NCBI GenBank assembly: GCA_029204225.1
Contig: MU831909.1
Coordinates: forward strand, 1 to 64,000
Length of the DNA stretch: 64,000 nucleotides
Source: Diphasiastrum complanatum
Taxonomy: Eukaryota > Streptophyta > Lycopodiopsida > Lycopodiales > Lycopodiaceae
Direction: 5' to 3'
Shown here: piece by piece, positions 1 through 59,430 of the stretch
How positions within the stretch are numbered: position 1 is the stretch's first letter
Layout of the letters: every line of letters begins with the position of its first letter
Notes under the pieces: model-generated
Database searches by the model: none
The model's input: only the letters and a program-made list of their open reading frames with translations
What the model was told of the DNA's origin: nothing
Position numbers and translations under genes: made by a program

Positions 1-3000
1 TGGCTGTCACACTGAAGAATAGTAGGACCATCTTGTGGAATCTGCACCTCCCCAAGAAGTCTCCTGAGCCATATTGCCTCGCAGGTAGCTTTTGCCGCTG
101 CCCTGTACTCAGCCTCTGTCGATGATAAGGTAACTATGGGCTTTCTTGCTACACCAAGAAATGGCCCCTGAACCAAGGTTAAAAGTGTAACTTGTGGTCG
201 ACTTTCGATCATCCCTATCACCTGCCCAATCCGAATCAGTAAAGCCTCCAAGCTGAAGCTTTCCGTCATCTGTGTACTCAATCCCATAGCAGGTTGTCCC
301 TTTGACATACCTCAAAACCCTCTTGGCTGATTTCCAATGTGCTTCAGTTGGAGAACTCATGAACTGGCTGCTACACCAACCGCATAGGAAATGTCTGGTC
401 TCGTAGTGGTGAGATAAATCAGGCTACCCACAAGCTGCCTAGAAAGAGTCTCGTCCACAAAAGGAGTGCCATCATCTCTGGATGGCTTACTGCTGGTATC
501 AATGGGCGTGAAACGGGCGTTTTGCCAATCCTGCCTGTTGAACCCTGTTCAAGTAACGTTCACATGATAGTTGGATGGGGAAAGTAAACACACAAGTTTT
601 CCTTTTTCCAAACCTCCAAACCAAGACAATAGTGGATTAAGCCCAAATCCTTTCATCTCGAACTAATTTGATAAATGAGCCTTCACTCCTTTCAATAAGC
701 TGCCATTGTTAACCCGTGATGACCAAGTCATCCACATAGAGAACTATCAAAACCAATGTTCCATTCTTCCTCCTTCACGAACAGGTTGCAATCCGACTGA
801 CTCTTTATGAATTGCTCCTTGGCCAACAATAGTCGTCAATACGACTTACCAGGCCCTGGGTGCCTGCTTCAAACCATATAGGCCTTCTTAAGCCTGCATA
901 CCATACTTTCCTTGCCCTTAGACTCAAAACCTTGTGGCTGTTCCATGTAGACTTCTTCCAGCCAACTGTCCATTAAGAAAAGCACTCTTCACGTCCACTT
1001 TGATGGACCTCCCAACCAAGAAAATGCAGCCAATGCTAAAACCAACCTGATAGACGTCATCTTAGCTACCGGTGCAAACGTCTTATCATAGTCCAAGCCC
1101 TCCTTCTGTGCATAGCCTTTAGCAACCAGCCTTGCCTTATGCTTTTTGATGCTCCCATCAGATTTGTATTTGGTCCTGAAGACCCACTTACAGCCAATAG
1201 GACGCTTCCCTTTTTGGTAACTTCACCGAATCCCATGTATCATTCTTGAGAATGGGAGTCGTACTCCTCTTGCATAGCTGTTGCCATACCTTCTCATCTG
1301 CTGCCTCAACGAATGCATGTGGATCTTGTAAATCCAAAATAGTAGTCATAAGCTGCATAGTTTTGTCTCCTGGTGTTCATGCTGTTGGGCTTGCCTTTGA
1401 GACCTCCTAGCCCCTGGATTGCTGCTCTCTCCCTCATCCAATATCAAACCATCCTGCACAGTTTGCCAGTACCACTTGGGAAACTTCTTCCTTGCAGTTG
1501 GTGATGAAGACGATGAATAGGACTCAACAGATTTGCCCCTTTCCTTCCGCTTCCTAGCCTCCTCGGATTCTTCCTCTTGATCACTCATATGATCATCCTG
1601 AGGCTCCCCATATATGGATGTGGGTCATCAAGGTATTGGCACAAATTCACTTGTACCATCCTCCATCTCAAGTTCCTCTATAGGAGGCGTTTGATCTTCC
1701 TTCAAAGATCACATCTCGACTTATGATCCTTTTCTTGCTAGTAAGATCGTAAGTCTGTAAGCTTTGCTTTCTTCACTGTATCCCAAGAAAATGCTCTTTG
1801 CTGATTTTGCATCCAGCTTCTTCCTGCTATCCTTGGGAGTTTGGGCATAGGCTGTACAACCAAACACTCGCAAAGCGCCTACCTTGGGCTTAATGCCGCT
1901 AAATGCCTCTTCTGGAGTCTTGCCTTCCACAGCTTTTGTTGGACTTCTATTCAACAGAAACACTGCTGTGTGCATTGCCTCGCCCCAAAAAAGAGTTGGG
2001 CAACCCCTTTGCCTTGAGCATGCACCTTGCACACTCCACAATAGTTCGGTTCTTTCTCTCTGCTACGCCGTTTTGCTGAGGGGTATGAGGAGCTATAAGC
2101 TGCCTTTTGATCCCATTGGCTTTGCAGAATTCCACAAATTTTGTCTTAATGAACTCTCCACCATCGTCTGACCTGAGCATCTTTATCTTCTTTCCTGAAT
2201 GTTCTTCTACCAAAGCTTTGAAATGCAGGAAGTAATTGAATGCTTCAGATTTTAACTTCAAGAAATAAATCCAAATCTTGCGTGAGAAGTCATCAATAAA
2301 GGTCATAAAGTAATATGCCCCCCCTGCAGATTTTGTTTGGGTTGGCCCCCACAAATCTGAATGTATCAAGTCAAGTATGCCTGCTGCCCTGGTGGTGCTT
2401 TCCTTGGGAAACTTATGTCTTTGCTGTTTTCCCATAGCGCAAGCCTCGCAAACTGAAGAGCTTGGCTTAACAACTGGAAGCCCCTCCACCATATGATGCT
2501 GGTTCAACACCTGCATGCTTTGGTAGCCAAGATGTCCATACCTCTCATGCCACAACCTATCCACATCCCTTCCTTTTGCTGTATAAGCATGCTGACTAGG
2601 GATAGAAGTGTATAACCTGTATAGATTATCTTCCTGCAATCCTTTGGCCACAACCTTCATATTATCACTCAAGTCCAACACAAGACAAGAAGTAGCATCA
2701 AATTCTACTTTCATATTTTGTTGAGTGATAGCTCCTACTGAAAGAAGATTTTTAGCAAGTCCTGGTACATATAAGACATTCTTAATGACTTTGACTTCTC
2801 CTGATGGAAGCTTTACAGGTACTGTGCCCTTTCCCTTGACCTTGTGTGTTGAGTTGTCACCTAGGCACACCTCTTGTCCATCACTAATCCCCACAAAGGT
2901 ATCAAACCAATCCCTATGAGGGGTCATGTGCTTTGAAGCACCTGAGTCAATGTACCAACCACCTGTTGTAGCTTGTGAAGCCAATGCAACACAGAATAAC

Positions 3001-4316
3001 TCAGCTTGCCTTATGTCACTCTGCTCCTCTCTTGCAACACTCTCAACAACATTTCCTCCTTGCTTCTTTGTGCCCTTCTTTTGGTCTGCAAGCTTCTTCT
3101 TGCACTCGAAAGCAAAGTGTCCATATTAACCACAGTAATTGCAATTCCCCTTCCTTCGAGGTGTGGAAGAAGTATTCGAGGAGGGTTGTGCTTCTGACAT
3201 CTACAAGTTCTCCATTCCTTGCTCAAGTGTTTGTGGTGTACTTTTGTTCTTGCCTTTACCTTTCTTCTTATCCTTAGCTGGATTTTGCTTCTTCTTAGAA
3301 GCAAAGGCATGCTCCTGGAAATCTTCCCTCTTGGAGAGATTAACTCTCCTCATCTCCTCCTGTAACAAGAGACCATAGACTTCTTCATAGGTAGGGATCT
3401 TCTCTCTCACTGATATCATCATCACAAAGTTCTGATAAGCATATGACAAGCTATTCAGAACTATTGGCACCAAGTCTTTGTCAGCAATAGACTCTCCAAG
3501 TACAGAAAGCTGATATCTAATATCCTGAATCTTAGTAAGATGATCAGTAACTGTCTCCCCTGTCTCCATTCTGAGAGTATACAACTTGTTCTTCAAGTAG
3601 AGAAACCTGGTTGTACTTGCTGTCTCATACAATGCACAAAGAATGTGCCATGCATCCACAGGCCCTTTGGCTGACCTGATTAGAGGAATCACATTATCCC
3701 TCACTGACATGCTGATGATTCTGTGTGCCTTTTCCCCTCTCTTGATATAGTCCTTAAGTTCAAGTTCAGATGTTGGAACAGGCTCCTCACCTGTCACAAG
3801 CTTCCAACATTCTTTGTCTTCAAGAATGTTCTTGATCTTGAATTTCCATATGCTAAAGTTAGTGCCATCAAGCCGGCTGGCTTCACTCAGCATGCTCTCT
3901 GCAAGACTAGACATAGCTGGATAGAAATAAAACACAAAAGGCAAACTGGGGTTTTCACCCAACTAGGGTATGCAGCCACTTGCTCAATAACCCTCAGCTT
4001 CTGGATATGAAACGATCCCCCTGTATGGCTGTCCTAGCCCTTGTCCAAGATCCACTCAGAACTTTCACTGAAGTCCCCACTGTAGAAAGCGCCCTCCTAC
4101 AGTCCTGGCTGTCCAAAAAGACTCAAAATTTTTTGTCTCAAATTAGAAACTTTTTCTGTACTCCCCTTGCCAACAGTACTCCAACCATGCAGATAGCACA
4201 GAGATCAGATGCCCCTACAAAAAGTGCTCCCTCCTCAAAGGTAAGCTGCTCTCTAGGAATGGCAGGAACCTGATCAAAAACAGGTCCAAGCTTTCACCAC
4301 ACCACAGGCAACATAA

Positions 4317-4331
4317 CCTGCTCTGATACCA
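4317..4331 (-). other. Primer-binding site, initiator tRNA-Met type
   Basis: The minus strand reads TGGTATCAGAGCAGG immediately after the LTR end. This complements the 3' end of plant initiator tRNA-Met and is the usual copia primer site. Confidence 0.8.
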
Positions 4332-4517
4332 TGTCAAATTCCAAGGCCTAGCTATGGAGTATCATAACAGCATAGTAAAAACACTATGCAGATTATAGCT
4401 ATGATTATCGCACTCAAGTATAATAAAAATAGGTTAGGGCCCCTAATACTAGCACACAGGGTGGCCCATAAACCTAATAACATCATTAAGGGGTAAACCA
4501 AATCATTATTTCTAACA
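4332..4517 (-). repeat. 5' LTR of the left copia element (186 bp)
   Basis: On the minus strand it begins TGTTAGAAATAATG and ends TTTGACA, giving TG...CA ends. It directly abuts a TGGTATCAGAGC primer-binding site. Its first 105 bases resemble the + strand LTR at 6707 and, more weakly, the LTRs at 8012 and 28270. Confidence 0.75.
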
Positions 4518-4544
4518 CAACTTTGTGTTCAACGCAGGAAGATT

Positions 4545-7050
4545 GTGGAAAGAGAAAAGAACAATGAAAGGTTTTTGACACTTACTCTTCATCTACATCA
4601 TCAACAAGAAAACTTCCAAGATGGTATTATGCAACTATCAAGGAAGTTCAAGATATTGATGAGGACGAATCAAGTAAGCAAGCTACTAGAGGATCAACCC
4701 GTATTAGTAAGCAGCATGAAAGTAATGATGCACATTATTTTTTCATGATTACTATCTTATCAACATACAGTTAAGGAGCAAGTATGGAAATCGGCCATGG
4801 ATGAGGTGCGCAAAGCTATCCTGAAGAACAGGACATGGGATCTTCTGGAGTTACTTTCAAGTGGAAAAAGACCAATTGGATGCAAGGACAAAGTTCAATT
4901 CTGATGGTTTCATTGATAAACATAAAGCAACGTTGGTGTCAAAGGGATATGCTCAAGAGGAAGACATCAACTATGATGAAATTTTTGCACCCATGGCAAA
5001 AATGACTTTGAGGACAGTCTTAGCAATAGCAGCTTACTTTGGATGGGATATACAACAAATGGATGTAAACAGTGCATTTTTGAATGAATATCTTGAAGAA
5101 GAGTTTTATATGGAGCATCCATGGTTTTGAACTCAAAAGTACAAGCATATGGTTTGCAAGTTGAAAAAGGGCTTTGTATGGATTGAAGCAAGTGCCTAGA
5201 GAATGGTACACCAATATCAACAGTTATTTTAAAAGATTGAACTTTCATAGGAGGATGTCAAAATTTACTCTTTATGTCTTAAAATAAATGCCTGATATAA
5301 GTCTGGAAACTTTTTCCATCAAATTTCTCAATTGGGTCCCCTTGATCCATCTCAAATGCAATCAAAATCAGGAAAATGATGTTTAAGAAGTAATTACTCC
5401 CCCTCAAACAACAATTAACCACTTTATAACATGCACCAATCACTTTTGAGTATTGCTGAAATTCAATGGTGATACTAAAATAGCTTTTGAACATCATATT
5501 TGGCATTAAATAGCTTGTTAGAAAAATGACCTTTTCAAGGAAAACTACTCATAGAAAATTTACACAACATTGCCTTCGCAACTTAAATGCATGCCACTAT
5601 CCATTGAACTTGCAAATGCTTCAAAATAAGGCTAAAATCACCCCATAAGCATTAAACCTACTTCTTTCTTTGAGAGTAGAAGGCTGTTTTGAAGGGTTGG
5701 ATCTTCACGAAAGTGCCTAGAGCACAAAGTTTAAACTTCACGTTGACATGTTGTCAAAGTTCATAAATCTTCAATTATAACTAGGTAATATTGGCAATTT
5801 TAAAGCATGACGTCAAAATTTCACCTTAAATTTTGTGCAACTCAAAGCATTCTATACATTGACAAAATGATTCTTCACAACTCATCAAATTCATTGGAAC
5901 AAGGGCACGTAGCAACATTTGACCATAAAGGCTTGAAAATCTTTTACAAAAGGCAGCTCTTCACCAAAGGCCAAAAGCATGTCCTCTCTCTTCAGACTCA
6001 ACCTTTACAAAGATTCCCCTCCTCAATGGGACATCGTACTTCTCACATAGCCAATCCTCCATGGATTCAATCTTCCATTACTTAACCTTCCCAGTGCTTG
6101 TTGGGCTAGACTTCACGCACAAAAAACAAGAACGATTTCAATTTCACCTGTTTCTAAGACACTAATTTGCTTACTTCCACAGGTTGCCTCAAGGGATTGC
6201 AATGCGCTTTTTCAAGGCTTTTTCAAGGCATCGAAATGGGTTGTGACTTGTTTCATTAGGGTTTTGTGGATGCACATTGGGCAGGTGATGTTGAGGATAG
6301 AATATCTACTGTAGGACATGCATTCAATCTTGGTACGGGAGCAATTTTTAGGAGCAACAAGAAGCAGGCTACAATTGCGTTATCATCTACTAAAGCTGAA
6401 CATAGGGCAACTACATCGGCTACATGATTCGACAAGCAGGGCTGGCAATACTTCAATGTGAGAATCAGAGTTGCATTCACCTAGCAACGAATCTAGTTTT
6501 TCATACCAGGACAAAACACATTGAAGCTCAACAACATTTCATACGTGGGAAGATACAAAGTGATTTAGTGGAGTTGATCTATTGTAGCATAGACAATCAA
6601 GTTGCAAATATTTTCACAACAAAGGGACTCGGTCGAGAAAAAATTGAGAAGTTTAGAGAACTTTTGGGCGTCAATGATAATAAATTAAACATTAAGGGGG
6701 AGTGTTAGAATTAATGATTAAGTTTATTACCCCTTAATGATGTTATTAGGTTTATGGCCCAACTTGCGTGCTAGTATTAGGGGCCCTAATCTATCTTTAG
6801 TATACTTAGTTAGAATAGATGTTGACTTGAGTCAAAGATCCTATGTGCTTTATTTATAGCACCAGTTTTGCACCATATTTAGGTACAAAATTATGGTAAT
6901 TGCTTTTGCATCTATAGTAAATGCTTTTGAGTTTTTAGACTAGGAGAGTACTATAAGTAAGGGGTAGTGCCCTCCTACACTTAGTGACATAGGGTGTTGA
7001 GAGAGAGAGATCATTGTTATTGATCTACACAAGTTCCTACTAATGTAATT
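4545..7050 (+). mobile_element. Ty1/copia remnant with 3' LTR, broken
   Basis: RT sequence (KHKATLVSKGYAQEE, QQMDVNSAFLN) lies at about 4790-5270 and RNase H (about 6255-6700) contains HTRTKHIE. An LTR begins TGTTAGAATTAATG at 6707 right after a purine tract (AAGGGGGAG). About 960 bp between the RT and RNase H pieces (5285-6245) has no copia similarity and may be inserted DNA. The LTR's right end, about 7050, is uncertain. Many breaks; an old fossil. Confidence 0.75.
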
Positions 7051-8011
7051 GAGTGTGTTTCTTTGGTGCTGTTCTTTTACTCTTCAATTGGTTGTGTGTG
7101 TGTGAGTTCCTAATAAGATTTAGCCAGCTCCAATCTTGCATCTTAATTATTCCATCAAGTTGAGTAGATTCCTTTGCTTGCATTGACTCTTGCTCAATTA
7201 CATCAGTAGTTTCTTCTTCTTCGTAAAAGATAACCACCAAGCTTCTTGAAGAAATATGAATTCTTCCCATTTCCTTTTCAAACGATAGTGTAGCTAGTTC
7301 CACCCTTCATGAAGAATAGGCCTTTTCTTGAATTTGCATTGTGTTAAAGCAAGCAAATAGATCTAGGTATGCATAGGTACTAACTATTCCATTCTACAGG
7401 CATTAGATGTACGAACAAATGTATAGACAAATTTCGGACCATAGCAATCACTGCAATTTTGTAGGCTCCAGATAGGCAGCAAGTAGAATTGTAGCAGGTA
7501 AACTACACGAGTTAGCAAGTTAGCTATGTCATAGGTTGTAGATGTGCATATAGACAGGTTGATTACGTGCACAATCACTTCTCCAACACCAATAGCTAAT
7601 GGATTAACAACGTAGGGGGTGAGCAGCTAACAATCATTTCTCCAATAGCAATTTGTACAAACATGATTCTTCCGCCACACGTGTTTGTGTAGCTTGTTCC
7701 CTTCTCTAGCAGTGATCCCTCGAGCCAACAACGATTCCAGATCTGTGAAGCCATAGCAAGCAGCGAAGTACCCGCAGTGATCTTTCTACAAAAATTTCTC
7801 TCACACAGACTTCACTTTCAATGAACCTTGCTCTATTACCTTATTGAAATTATTCCAATTCTGAAACTTCAGTGGAGTAATCTTATTAGCACTCACAAAA
7901 CAAAAACCAGAAGAGAGGAAGTATAGTATTTATCAATCAACATCAGTAAGATCATACCACTGTCTAATAATGAAAAAGCAACTTCATAGAACAATTCTTT
8001 ATGTAGGGGAA

Positions 8012-8197
8012 TGTTACTGATATATCTACCAAAAGTAGTTCTTTAAATCAAGAATTAGCTCTATTGATGTGAGTCAACAACTAATTAGACTAACTTTACT
8101 AAACATGGGTCCCTAGTAGTAGCATGCAGGCTTGGCCTTTAACTAACTTAGGCAATAGTAATATTCTAGGTGTAACAAGTAGACATTACTTCTAACA
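8012..8197 (-). repeat. Probable solo LTR, copia type (186 bp)
   Basis: On the minus strand it starts TGTTAGAAGTAATG and ends TCAGTAACA. It has the same length and the same TGTTAGAARTAATG start as the LTR at 4332-4517, and no internal element sequence flanks it. No target-site duplication was found, which suggests age. 7050-8011 and 8198-9160 show no coding. Confidence 0.55.
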
Positions 8198-8203
8198 ATA
8201 GGA

Positions 8204-9227
8204 TCATAAGGTGTTGAAAGTATGACTTTAACATCCGTGTTTCGGTGACATGAGGATCAAGTGTAGCACATTAATGGTAACTAGGGCTATTATAATATAG
8301 TAATTAGCTTTACATAATGACTTACATTGTCATCTACTAAACGTACTCACAATGTATCCTAATTTAATACATGACTATGAGGGCTTAAGTGCCATATAAC
8401 GTGGTTATTGATGGTCGGATCATTTCGTGTGTAAAACAACTAAGTACAAGTGAACCAGATGTGAAGGGACCTTAGCGGTTATTAGATGCATGTTAGAGAA
8501 CTTCAATATCATTGGACCAAATGTATAGGGACACTAGCATCTCCCTTATCTCTCTCAGTGTACTATCTTGTGCTATCTAATGCAAGCTTTGAGTGTTCTC
8601 TCACCCTTCTCTCTCTCACGAATTGATGATTGATGTGTGCTTTGATCTTCAACATAAGGTTCATTAAAAATTGTCTGTATACCTGGTGCATCTGCGTTCT
8701 GGAACACTTTTTACAATTTTTTTTTGAACCTAAAAGTTCAAAAACCATAAAAAAAGAAAGAAAACAGACGAAAGACATTTCAAAAATATAAAAGACCCAA
8801 TAAAAAAGTAAATAATCAATCAAAAAACCAAAATATAATTTGAAAACACAAGATTTAGTACTACATGATTGTTTGGAGTTTCGTATGACTGTTATAGCAA
8901 GATATTTGGAATTTTTTGTGTAGTAAGTGCTCAAATATGTGGATGCCATTTGACCTTTGAAAGGATTTGATTTGTATTGCAATCTGTAGTATGAATACTT
9001 TTGCTCTATGCCATTATTTCCAGGTTTGTCGAACTTTGACAGAATCTTCTCACCTTCATCTTCTATGGTTTGTCTACTCCATGTTTTGTAGGTATTATAA
9101 TAGGCTATCTGAGTTTTTACCTCAACAATGTTGGATATTGTGGACAGCTGAATAATGTATTATGTGCTTTGCTAATTATGCCAGTGCGTTGCTGGGTATT
9201 CACATTTTTGGCAGATCAGATTACACC
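8204..9227 (+). promoter_or_regulatory. 5' flank and probable 5'UTR region of the taxilin gene
   Basis: No coding sequence was recognised. 8700-8870 is A/T-rich with A-runs. A pyrimidine-rich stretch and AG at 9214 suggest that a 5'UTR intron ends here, so the promoter probably lies further upstream. No confident TATA box was assigned. Confidence 0.35.
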
Positions 9228-55954
<46,727 letters not shown>

Positions 55955-58540
55955 TCGACAATGTTGGCCTCTTCAAGGTCTGCCAATGAAGAAGAAACAA
56001 CTGCCAAATGGTGAGCCCTCTCAAAGTACTTCAGATGTACCTGGAACCCTTCCTGTGATGTTTTAGGCATAATGAACGGCTTGGCTTGTGAATTTGTCAT
56101 CTGGCCTCATAGTATGTGTATATTCATGTGGAATAACATTTAGCTACAGCCTAGTGCCTAATAGTGTAAATCTACATTGAGAAGTTGTGGGTCAGGTTGA
56201 ATCTCATCTACCCAAATATTTGCATTCAATTCGCTTCAAATAAATAGTGTGAAAGTTGAGCTGTCTGATTAGGTTTAGGTTCTGGGGTTTTTCTATGATT
56301 CAAGATGTACTTGGATGATGAATGTATTTTCCAGTATTTAGTGTAAGACTGACCAGTAGCAGTGAAGAGTGTAGGTGCATTTCAGAAGGAGAGAACTGAA
56401 ACTCTTAGATGTCACATGATTCTTATGAAAAGCCTTTTCTAAGATTGGGATGGTCTACATGAAAGAAGGGATAGCATTACAGTGCATTTTGTGGAAGATT
56501 TGGTAGTATCAATGAATATGGTTCCCACGCATGAAGGAAGCATATACATTCTATTGCATGCGTGGAACATTCCCTGCCACGATGTGTTACCTGAAAAATC
56601 AAGTGTATCTCAAAGTGCGATTTGTGGCTCGTAAAGCATGCAGGATGACAGATTGCAAGTGGTGATGATTGAGAGATGGGAGGTGCAGATGAAAAGGTTT
56701 TTGGTCACCAGGACCCTGTTTTTTGGATTCTAGACCTTCAAACTGCAAGTCATAAGTTCTTATTAAGGCTCTTAACCGGTTACTCTACCATGAGTTTGGA
56801 ACATTTTGGCACGATTTTCATCCTGACGGCATGTACTCTTTTCCATTTGTAGAATTACATGCTTTATGGTTCATTGCACCTGCACTTCTTCAGGCTGTGT
56901 ATACTGAATCTTTTAACTTCTTAAGCATGTTGCTCAAAGGTGCTCAACTATCGAGAGGTCAGTGATGCTAGGTAAATTGGTTGAAATCACAATACTATGC
57001 ATATACAACTTTTTGTCTTGGGGAATTTGAGTCCTAATCAACCTGCAATATCTTTGAGGACTAAACCACCCATTTTGGCTACTTAACTATGCGACAAACC
57101 AATTGGTGATCAAGGGATGAGCTTCTTCAAACAGGAGATGGATGCATGGCAGGACTTCCAATATTCATGATAAGGAATGAGGATAAAAGCACAGCTCCTT
57201 ATAACTAGAAGTCTGTACCATGCAGTTTCAGCCAAAAATTTGAGATCCAGTCAATTCTGGATCTGTTACTATTAATTTTATGATATCAGGCTGGTTGGCA
57301 TGGTGGATGCAATCATTTGCAATATTTAATATAGTTCAATTTTTTCTCCAAAAAGGAACATATAGTGTACTTTATGAAGAAATGAAGAAGTCTGTTTAAA
57401 CCATTTACGAAGCTTAGACCCCAGTTGAACGAGAATACAGAAGTAGCCAGTAAGTAGAACCTGGCTTTTTGCGCTCTATACACTTCTTAACAAAGGGATG
57501 TGCTGCCTGTCACTGTTAAGAATGTCAGTGGTATTCAGTCAATGACATTCTGTTCAAATTCTGGCTATACAAAAAATAAGAATATATGGTTTACCTCATC
57601 CAGTGCCAAGTTTGACTGAAAATGTAAATGTTTATTTGAGGACATACTCTGGACATGTTGTATTGTCCAATCAACATAATTCCTACCTACATTTACAAGT
57701 TATCTTACTTTGATCACAAGAATAATGTTCCCCCAACTTGTTCAACTCAAAATAATGGTTTCTCTGTTTGGTTCCTTCAGGCTAAGATTTCAATCTACAG
57801 CTTAGCTAGCTTCTCATGAGTGAGCTCACTATAAGACCTAGAGCTTAAAAGTTTACTCTAGACTTGAAGAGTCAAAGAGTTTATTCTAGAGCTTTGGACG
57901 CTTGTTTATTGTGCCCCTAGTCTTTTTCATTAATCAAGAGAATCTTGTTCTGATTTAGATACATTTATGGACATTATTTTCAAGAAACTTTACTCTTTGC
58001 TCTCAATGCTTTCGCATTACGTGATAAAGAAATGCACAAATTTGCCAAGGATAAGAGAAGCAAATCATGAATTAAAATAAGAAGTAATCTGCTTTTCATA
58101 TCGTATGTATTAGATTCCCAATCATTCTCCAACCTATAGTTTTTGGTGTTAACCCTCATGGATTGTTGACGTTGTCCATGAAGCTCTTTAACACCGATCA
58201 AATGTATTGGCATGAATATAAGTAGATTATTATTGCTTGTTTGGATTTGCAAGGAAACTCATGTACATTATTTATGTGTTCTTTTGGAACACGATGTCAA
58301 AAATTTCATGTAAAGCACATGCACTGCAATATATTAAGGAAGAAAACAATCAATCAATAAATCATCTCAAAGCATTTATCTGACTTTTTTAAAGATTTGG
58401 TAGGTCTTGATGGTGTAACATGTATGAATATGCAAATGTAATAGTCAATACACGTGCGTGTGTGTGTTTGAATTTAAAAGATCTATACAAATCTAAACAT
58501 TATTGTCACAATATAAAAATTACGAATCTTAAAAGTCAAT
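55955..58540 (+). other. Taxilin 3'UTR and downstream DNA, nothing recognised
   Basis: No ORF with family motifs, RNA gene or repeat was recognised. AT content is moderate, without copia or LINE motifs. Confidence 0.45.
56239..56244 (+). terminator. Candidate poly(A) signal AATAAA for the taxilin gene
   Basis: An AATAAA hexamer lies about 285 bp after the taxilin stop in AT-rich DNA. Plant polyadenylation signals are loose, so this is only a candidate. Confidence 0.3.
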
Positions 58541-58549
58541 GGGATTCGT

Positions 58550-58770
58550 ATAGAGTGCACAAGCTTAGTCAATATATGCAAGATCCCAAGATCTACCATT
58601 GGAAATCAGCCAAGAGGGTCCTAAGGTATATATCTTCAACTCATGATTTTGGTTTGCTTTACAAAAGTAAAGATCTATCTATTTTTGGCTACTCGGACTC
58701 GGATTTTGCTAGTGACAAGTTGGATCAAAAATCTAGAAGTCATCATAAGCAAAAATACCATATTGACATA
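58550..58770 (+). mobile_element. Ty1/copia RNase H fragment
   Basis: The reading includes HWKSAKRVLRYISSTHDFGL then YSDSDFASDKLDQKS, the copia W(K/R)AAKRxLRYLxGT...DSDWA motif. An isolated relic. Confidence 0.82.
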
Positions 58771-58839
58771 ACCTAATTACAAGCAAAAAAAGCTCCAAGT
58801 TGAAGGGAATATACTCACTCACATTTGTCCAAAACCACG

Positions 58840-58993
58840 TGACCATTTTGCGTCCGCGTCCAGTGTCCAGACTCGAACACGTCCAATTTTTTTTTAAGAC
58901 CCTAAAATACACTAAAATGTGAGGGAAAAATAAAAGTGCGTCCAGGTGGACGCGTTCAGACGCGCGTCCGCGTCCGCGTCCGGGTCACCCTAC

Positions 58994-59045
<52 letters not shown>
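58840..59045. repeat. GCGTCC-rich segment followed by (TA)n
   Basis: GCGTCCGCGTCC occurs at about 58851 and repeatedly at 58936-58982 next to GGGTCACCC. A (TA)n run of about 22 units lies at 59000-59042. The arrangement resembles a decayed transposon end but no matching inverted end or duplication was found. Confidence 0.5.
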
Positions 59046-59047
<2 letters not shown>

Positions 59048-59077
59048 ATTCCCATGAACCTTGGACGGTTCACCACG

Positions 59078-59136
59078 ATTCTTGGAACTGTACAGTTCAC
59101 TAAGTTTGGTTCCAAGAACCATGGTGCATCGTGGTT
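59078..59136. repeat. Inverted repeat (hairpin), MITE-like
   Basis: ACCACGATTCTTGGAAC pairs with GTTCCAAGAACC..ATCGTGGT across a short loop, with one bulge. It adjoins the (TA)n run. Confidence 0.6.
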
Positions 59137-59199
59137 AATTAATTAATTTTCTAGTTTTCAACAGGCCAAAAAAAAGCCCAAAAAAAGGCTCAAAAAGCC

Positions 59200-59430
59200 G
59201 TTTGTGAGTGTGCTAAGGCTCTTATTTCAAAACAAATATCTTTTTTTGACATTTTGTGGGGAGGCAATTAGTTGTGCTAACTCTTTTTGGAATAAATTGC
59301 CAAGTGCTCTACTTGATGGTAAGTCACCTTATGAATTTCTTGATGGTAAGAAGCCTAATGTGAAAGATCTCAAAGTTTTTTTATGCACATGCAATGCTTA
59401 TGTTCCCTTACAAGATAGATCTAAGATTTA
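59200..59430 (+). mobile_element. Ty1/copia integrase C-terminal fragment
   Basis: The reading includes FCGEAISCANSFWNKLPSAL then LDGKSPYEFLDGKKPNVKDL KVF, the copia (F)WxEAxxxAxYxxNRxP..G.(T/S)P(Y/F)E..(F)GxKPxxxxLKVFG motif. An isolated relic. 59430-60740 shows nothing recognised. Confidence 0.82.

Larger units (their letters stand above)
1..4517 (-). mobile_element. Ty1/copia retrotransposon, broken, runs off the left edge
   Basis: Read on the minus strand from the right, the parts are in copia order: 5' LTR (4332-4517), primer-binding site, gag of the UBN2 type (about 3200-3917), protease with DSGASKHMTP (about 2940), GAG-pre-integrase LWHERYGHL, integrase with a CxxC knuckle, LRSDDGGEF and TPQQNGVAERKN (about 1950-2600), RT with [12 protein letters not shown] (about 560-1300) and RNase H with GGFTDSDWAGD (about 100-360). 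The order and long open stretches make the family call secure. It is a fossil with several breaks and its 3' LTR is outside the window. Fairly long frames survive, so it is younger than most copia fragments here. Confidence 0.9.

Noticed and set aside
109-360. Minus-strand frame with RNase H similarity as a host gene
   Set aside because: It is the end of the copia polyprotein; all parts upstream on the minus strand are in copia order.
1884-2171. Plus-strand frame opposite the copia integrase
   Set aside because: Shadow of the minus-strand integrase frame with no motifs of its own.
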